Shown here piece after piece: positions 37,935 to 41,989 of a stretch of DNA of 41,989 bases. Location of the stretch: assembly GCA_050178915.1 (NCBI GenBank), contig JBFXFO010000015.1:1-41989 (forward strand), read 5' to 3'. Each line of letters starts with the position of its first letter. Position 1 is the first letter of the stretch. Source of the stretch: JBFXAF01 sp050178915 (GTDB lineage Bacteria; Pseudomonadota; Alphaproteobacteria; Rhizobiales; Rhizobiaceae). The translations under genes and the position numbers were made by a program. Below the pieces are notes generated by a model. That model saw nothing but the letters and a program-made list of their open reading frames with translations, searched no databases and was not told the DNA's origin.

Positions 37935-40403
37935 GTGCACAAGCTCAAGACCTACCGGCAGAAGCGTAACTTCGCAAAGACGGCCGAGCCGGCCGGGGCG
38001 CCGCCGGGCGGCGAGGGCGGCAACCGCTTCGTCGTGCACAAGCACCACGCCACCGCCGACCATTACGATCTGCGGCTGGAGCACGACGGCGTGCTGTTGA
38101 GCTGGGCGGTGCCGAAAGGCCCGTCGCTCAATCCCGCCGACAAGCGGCTGGCGGTGCAGACCGAGGACCATCCGCTCGAATATTTCGACTTCGAGGACGT
38201 GATCCCCGAGGGCGAATATGGCGGCGGGCCGATGATCGTCTGGGACTGGGGCACCTGGGCGCCGATGGAGGATACCGCCAGGAGCCTGAAGGCCGGCGCG
38301 TTCAAGTTCCGCCTGTCGGGCGAGAAACTGAATGGCGGCTGGATGCTGGCAAGGCTGAAGAAGAAGGCCGGCGAGACGAAGATGCCGTGGCTGCTGTTCA
38401 AGGAACACGACCCGGCCGCCGACGCGAAGCGCGACATCCTCGCCGAGCGGCCTGAGAGCGTGAAGAGCGGGAGGCTGATCGAGGAACTCGTCGCCGCGCC
38501 CAGGCCCGCAGCCAAGAAGGCGAAACCCACGAGGCTGCGGCCGAGCGTGCTCAAAGGCGCGGTGAAGGCGGCGATACCGGGGACAGTGCCGCCGCAACTC
38601 GCCAGCCAGACGCCGGCGCCCCCGAGAGGCAAGGGCTGGCTGCACGAGATCAAGTTCGACGGCTACCGCACGATGGCGCATATCGCCGGCGGCCAGTGCC
38701 GGCTGATCACGCGCAACGGCCTCGACTGGACGAAACGCTACGGCGACATCGGCCCTGCGCTGGCCGCGCTGCCGTGCAGCGAAGCGATCATCGACGGCGA
38801 GGTGGTGGCGCTGAACGAGAAGGGGGTGAGCACCTTCGCCTCGCTGCAGGACGCGCTGTCGTCGGGCGAACCGCACCGGCTCTCCTTTTTCGCTTTCGAC
38901 CTCATCCATCTCGACGGCTACGATCTGCGTGCCGCGCCGCTGGTCGAGCGCAAGGAGCTGCTGCAAAAGCTGCTGGCAGGCATCGTCTCGGCAAACTCTC
39001 CGATCCAGCTCAGCGACCACGTCGAAGGCGACGGCAGCGATCTCTACGAACGGGCGTCGGAAATGGGGCTGGAAGGCATCGTCTCGAAGCGGATGAATGC
39101 ACCCTACAAATCCGGTCGCACCGACAGCTGGAGCAAGACCAAGGCGCTGCAGTCGGGCGATTTCGTCATCGCCGGCTACACGCTGTCGGACAAGGCGGCG
39201 GGCATCGGCGCGCTGGGGCTCGGCGAATGGGTCGACGGCGAGCTTGAGTATCGCGGCAAGGTGGGCACTGGCTTCGACGCGCCGACGCTCGCGGATCTGC
39301 TGCGCCGGCTGGAGCCGCTGCGAGCGGGGGCTGCTCCGCTTGCCGGCGCGCCGAAGGACGTGCTGCCAGTCAAGCCGGTGCTCTCCGCCCGCATCCACTA
39401 CGCCAACCGCACGACCGACAACGCGCTGCGGCACGCCGTGTTCAAGGGGTTGCGCGAGGCAACCATCGCCACGGCCAGGCCGGCGAAGCGCAAGCGGCTG
39501 ATATCGGAAGCCGACCTCGCCACCATCTTCGTCACCAATCCGGAGCGGCGGCTGTTCGGCAAGTCGGGGCCGACGAAACTCGACATCGCGGTGTATTACG
39601 CAGCGGTGGGCGACTACATGCTGCCGCACATCCTGAAGCGGCCGGTGTCGCTGTTCCGCTGCCCGACAGGGAGGAGCCAGGACTGCTTCTTCCAGCGCCA
39701 CGCCTTCACCGGCATGCCGGCCTCGCTGGCGTCCTTCGACACGAAGAACTCAGAGGGCGAGACGAAGACCTACATCTCGGTCGAGGACGCCAGGGGCTAT
39801 CTGGCGCTGGCACAGTTCGGGGTGGTCGAGTTCCATGCATGGGGCGCGCTGCGGACCAATCTCACCAAGGCCGACCGCATCGTCTTCGACCTCGATCCCG
39901 GCGAGGGGATCCACTGGCGCGAGGTGGTGGAGGGCGCCGTGCATGTGAAGGGCGTGCTGGAAAAGCTCGGCCTGGTGCCATTCGTGAAGACGTCCGGCGG
40001 CAAGGGCGCGCATGTGGTGGCGCCGATCAAGCCGCGGCACGACTGGAAGAAGGTGCACCAGGCGACCAGCGCGATTGCCTCGATGATCGCGGCCGCCGAC
40101 CCGCAGACATTTACCGCCGTGATGGGCAAGGCCAACCGCAAGCGGCTGATCTTCATCGATTTTCACCGCAATGTCCGAAGCGCCACGGCAGCTGCGCCCT
40201 ATACGCTCAGGGCGCGTGCGAACATGCCGGCCTCGACGCCGCTCAGCTGGGCGGATTTCGAGGCAATCGACGCTCCGGAGGATTTGAACTACTCTTCGCT
40301 GCCCGGGCTGCTGGCGGCGTCGGGCGACCCGTGGGCCGACATAGACGATTCCGCAAGGGAATTGCCGGTAGACTTGCCGGCTCGTGCAACGAATTCGACG
40401 TAG
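37935..40403 (+). CDS. ligD: Multifunctional NHEJ DNA ligase LigD
   Basis: LigD processes and seals double-strand breaks held by Ku. The 822-residue protein shows phosphoesterase, ligase and polymerase modules in that order. The phosphoesterase (about 25-160) has likely catalytic residues His37, His43, Asp45 and Arg47 in KHHATADHYDLRLEHDG, plus His79 and Tyr83. The ATP-dependent ligase (about 215-515) has the adenylated lysine K240 in EIKFDGYR and DGEVVALNEKG, EGIVSKRM and SWSKTK motifs. The polymerase/primase (about 540-810) has metal-binding FDLDPGEG (Asp652, Asp654) and KTSGGKGAHVV. GTG at 37935 starts it, without a strong ribosome site. ku follows after 24 bases. This order is the Pseudomonas/rhizobial one, unlike Mycobacterium. 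Confidence 0.96.
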   Translation: MHKLKTYRQKRNFAKTAEPAGAPPGGEGGNRFVVHKHHATADHYDLRLEHDGVLLSWAVPKGPSLNPADKRLAVQTEDHPLEYFDFEDVIPEGEYGGGPMIVWDWGTWAPMEDTARSLKAGAFKFRLSGEKLNGGWMLARLKKKAGETKMPWLLFKEHDPAADAKRDILAERPESVKSGRLIEELVAAPRPAAKKAKPTRLRPSVLKGAVKAAIPGTVPPQLASQTPAPPRGKGWLHEIKFDGYRTMAHIAGGQCRLITRNGLDWTKRYGDIGPALAALPCSEAIIDGEVVALNEKGVSTFASLQDALSSGEPHRLSFFAFDLIHLDGYDLRAAPLVERKELLQKLLAGIVSANSPIQLSDHVEGDGSDLYERASEMGLEGIVSKRMNAPYKSGRTDSWSKTKALQSGDFVIAGYTLSDKAAGIGALGLGEWVDGELEYRGKVGTGFDAPTLADLLRRLEPLRAGAAPLAGAPKDVLPVKPVLSARIHYANRTTDNALRHAVFKGLREATIATARPAKRKRLISEADLATIFVTNPERRLFGKSGPTKLDIAVYYAAVGDYMLPHILKRPVSLFRCPTGRSQDCFFQRHAFTGMPASLASFDTKNSEGETKTYISVEDARGYLALAQFGVVEFHAWGALRTNLTKADRIVFDLDPGEGIHWREVVEGAVHVKGVLEKLGLVPFVKTSGGKGAHVVAPIKPRHDWKKVHQATSAIASMIAAADPQTFTAVMGKANRKRLIFIDFHRNVRSATAAAPYTLRARANMPASTPLSWADFEAIDAPEDLNYSSLPGLLAASGDPWADIDDSARELPVDLPARATNST

Positions 40404-40427
40404 CGTGCGGTCGCGTAGGAGACACAC

Positions 40428-41333
40428 ATGGCCCCCAGGGCGAGTTGGAAAGGCTATCTGAAGCTCAGTCTGGTGAGCTGTCCGGTGCGGCTCTACCCGG
40501 CGATCAGCGCCGGCGAGCGCATCAGCTTCAACCAGCTGCACAAGGACACGCACAACCGCATCAACATGAAGCCGGTGGACCCCGAACTCGGGCTGGTGGA
40601 GCGCTCCGACCTGGTGAAGGGCTATGAGTATGAGCCCAAGCAATACGTCATCATCGACGAGGAAGACCTCGAGGCGGTGCGTATCGAGTCGAACCACACG
40701 CTGAACATCGAGGCGTTCGTGGATGAAGGCTCCGTCGACGTGATCTACCAGGACGCGCCCTATTACCTGGCACCCGACGGCAAGATGGCGGAGGAGACCT
40801 TCATCGTGCTGCGCGAGGCGATGCGCAAGACCGGCAAGCTGGCGATCGCGCGGCTGGTGCTTTCGAGCCGCGAACGCATCGTGACGATCGGCGCGCGCGA
40901 CAAGGGCATGTTCATATCGACGCTGCGCAACCCCAACGAGGTGCGCGCCACCGCCGAATATTTCGATGCAATCCCCGATACCAAGCCCGATGCGGAGATG
41001 CTGGCGCTGGCCGAGAAGCTGATCGAGGGCAAGGCGACCGAGTTCCGTCCGGCCGACTATGAGGATCGCTACGAGACGGCGCTGATGGAGATGATCAAGG
41101 CCAAGCTGAAAGGCCACAAGCCGGTCATCGCGGCGGCGCCGGAGCGCGGCAACGTCATCAACCTGATGGACGCGCTGAAGGCGAGCCTCGGCCAGTCGAA
41201 ACCTGCGGCTCCGAGCAAGAGCCGCACCGAGCAGCCCGGCAAGAAGGCGACCGCGAAGGCGCCCGCCGCGAAAGCGGCTGCGAAGCCGGCCGCCAAGGTT
41301 GCCGCCAGGACGGAGGTGAAGAGGAAGGCGTGA
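40428..41333 (+). CDS. ku: NHEJ end-binding protein Ku
   Basis: Bacterial Ku is a homodimeric ring that threads onto broken DNA ends and recruits LigD. The 301-residue protein has the family start ASWKGYLKLSLVSCPVRLYP, then RISFNQLHKDTHNRINMKPV and the bridge region EDLEAVRIESNHTLNIEAFV. A helical part has MLALAEKLIEGKATEFRPAD. After about residue 255 comes a Lys/Ala/Pro tail (KKATAKAPAAKAAAKPAAK) which in related Ku proteins aids DNA binding. GGAG precedes the ATG. The stop overlaps the start of the next gene (GTGA), so three repair-related genes form one operon. Confidence 0.97.
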   Translation: MAPRASWKGYLKLSLVSCPVRLYPAISAGERISFNQLHKDTHNRINMKPVDPELGLVERSDLVKGYEYEPKQYVIIDEEDLEAVRIESNHTLNIEAFVDEGSVDVIYQDAPYYLAPDGKMAEETFIVLREAMRKTGKLAIARLVLSSRERIVTIGARDKGMFISTLRNPNEVRATAEYFDAIPDTKPDAEMLALAEKLIEGKATEFRPADYEDRYETALMEMIKAKLKGHKPVIAAAPERGNVINLMDALKASLGQSKPAAPSKSRTEQPGKKATAKAPAAKAAAKPAAKVAARTEVKRKA

Positions 41334-41989
41334 AGGCAGCCGCGGGTCTCTCGATAGGCATTGTCGGAGGGCTCGCGGCCTTTCCCAGAAGGCTGGCGGC
41401 GAAGGAAGTCGAACGCCAGCGCGGCCGCCTGCATCGCGGCGTCACCCGCAGCACCTCGCACGTCGTCTTCGGTCGCATGCTTTTGAAGCAGACCGACGAC
41501 GCGGTCATCGAGCGGCAGGCAGCGGAGGCGCGTGGCGGCGAGCGCAAGCTGCTCAGCGAACGCGGCTTCCTGCGCCTGCTCGGCCTGACGGAAGCGCCGG
41601 CCGGCGCCTCGCTGACGGCGCAGTCGCTGATCGACCAGTCGCAGCTCAGCGCGCAGGATCTCGCACTGCTGTCCCTGTTCGATGCGTTCGAGGCGGATGC
41701 GGAACCCTATTCGTTCCGCGACCTCATCCTCGCGAAAAAGTATGCCGAGCTGATCGCTGGCGGCGCCGGCTGGGGCGCAATCGCCCGTTCCGTCCACCGC
41801 TTCGGGCCGGCGGCGTCGCTGACCACACTGACGCTGCATGTCGAGGACGGCGCGGCGATCTATGCCCGCCACAAGGAGGGCCTCTCCGAACTGAACGTCC
41901 AGTGGCTGCTGCCGATCGAGGCGGGCGGCGAAGCGCAGATTGAGGACCTCTTCGCCGAAGCCGAGGAGGCCGAGGCGGAGGAGGATTTC
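41330..41989 (+). CDS. BRCT-like / MerR-like HTH protein linked to Ku (partial)
   Basis: This gene runs open to the end of the window for 220 codons without a stop. It starts with GTG at 41330, overlapping the ku stop by 4 bases. Residues about 8-83 look like a BRCT domain: GIVGGLAAFPRRLAAKEVER (an FxG-like start and helix), STSHVVFGRMLL (the THLV-type strand), then LLSERGFLRLLGL (the closing helix). Residues about 135-165, with PYSFRDLILAKKYAELIAGG and IARSVHRFG, resemble a MerR-type helix-turn-helix. The known end is acidic (AEEAEAEEDF). I do not recognise a named protein. A C-terminal domain, possibly TPR-like, probably follows outside. The coupling with ku suggests a role in end joining or its control. 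Confidence 0.7.
   Translation, partial: MKAAAGLSIGIVGGLAAFPRRLAAKEVERQRGRLHRGVTRSTSHVVFGRMLLKQTDDAVIERQAAEARGGERKLLSERGFLRLLGLTEAPAGASLTAQSLIDQSQLSAQDLALLSLFDAFEADAEPYSFRDLILAKKYAELIAGGAGWGAIARSVHRFGPAASLTTLTLHVEDGAAIYARHKEGLSELNVQWLLPIEAGGEAQIEDLFAEAEEAEAEEDF

Noticed and set aside
37833..39701. 622-codon minus-strand open frame opposite ligD
   Set aside because: No domain or signal can be seen, and LigD on the + strand has all catalytic motifs.

Overview
The window is GC-rich DNA that looks like a chromosome of a Hyphomicrobiales (rhizobial/Brucella-type) alphaproteobacterium. Genus cannot be fixed from sequence alone; a Mesorhizobium/Phyllobacteriaceae-like host is my best guess. The main reasons are the regulators and accessory motor proteins that are specific to this group (VisN, VisR, a Rem/FtcR-type regulator, FlaF, FlbT, MotC), the gene order visN-visR-hypothetical-flhB-fliG-fliN-fliM-motA, and a gbpR-chvE-gguABC sugar locus. 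Genes are tightly packed, with many 4-base ATGA or GTGA stop/start overlaps. I see no tRNA, rRNA, CRISPR array, insertion sequence or integrase.

Bases 1-19845 (+ strand) are a flagellar block: the end of one flagellin gene, a second complete flagellin gene, fliF, a fliH-like gene, motB, motC, fliK (motD), a lytic transglycosylase, the regulator rem/ftcR, flgE, flgK, flgL, flaF, flbT, flgD, fliQ, flhA, fliR, and four small genes for a FliJ-like, a FlgJ-type rod-binding, a FlgN-like and a FliL-like protein. A divergent pair of non-flagellar genes (acyl-CoA dehydrogenase and an SCP2-type lipid-binding protein, 19851-21471) sharing a palindromic operator separates this from a second flagellar block (21663-27968): motA, fliM, fliN, fliG, flhB, a conserved unknown and, on the opposite strand, visR and visN.

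Bases 28316-36429 form a sugar-uptake and pentose/galactose-type catabolic region: a D-lyxose isomerase-like cupin, a divergent GbpR-type LysR regulator, and then chvE, gguA, gguB, gguC, a short-chain dehydrogenase and a small membrane protein. A strong hairpin terminator between chvE and gguA should keep the binding protein in excess of the transporter. A sodium/proton antiporter-like gene (minus) lies next.

Bases 37935-41989 hold a bacterial non-homologous end-joining operon: ligD (phosphoesterase-ligase-polymerase order), ku, and, overlapping ku by 4 bases, an open-ended gene whose product looks like a BRCT-type domain followed by a MerR-like helix-turn-helix and an acidic stretch.

The most interesting unlisted signal is a short upstream motif, CAAG-N10-TA(G/C) preceded by a GC-rich CGC(A/G)-like block, found 33-54 bases before the starts of fliF, flhA, motA and flgE, with a variant before the rod-binding protein gene. 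It looks like a shared flagellar class promoter or Rem/FtcR-linked element. The second is a perfect hairpin in the flagellin leader just before its ribosome binding site, a plausible target of the FlbT protein encoded in the same window. The third is the ku-linked BRCT/helix-turn-helix protein.
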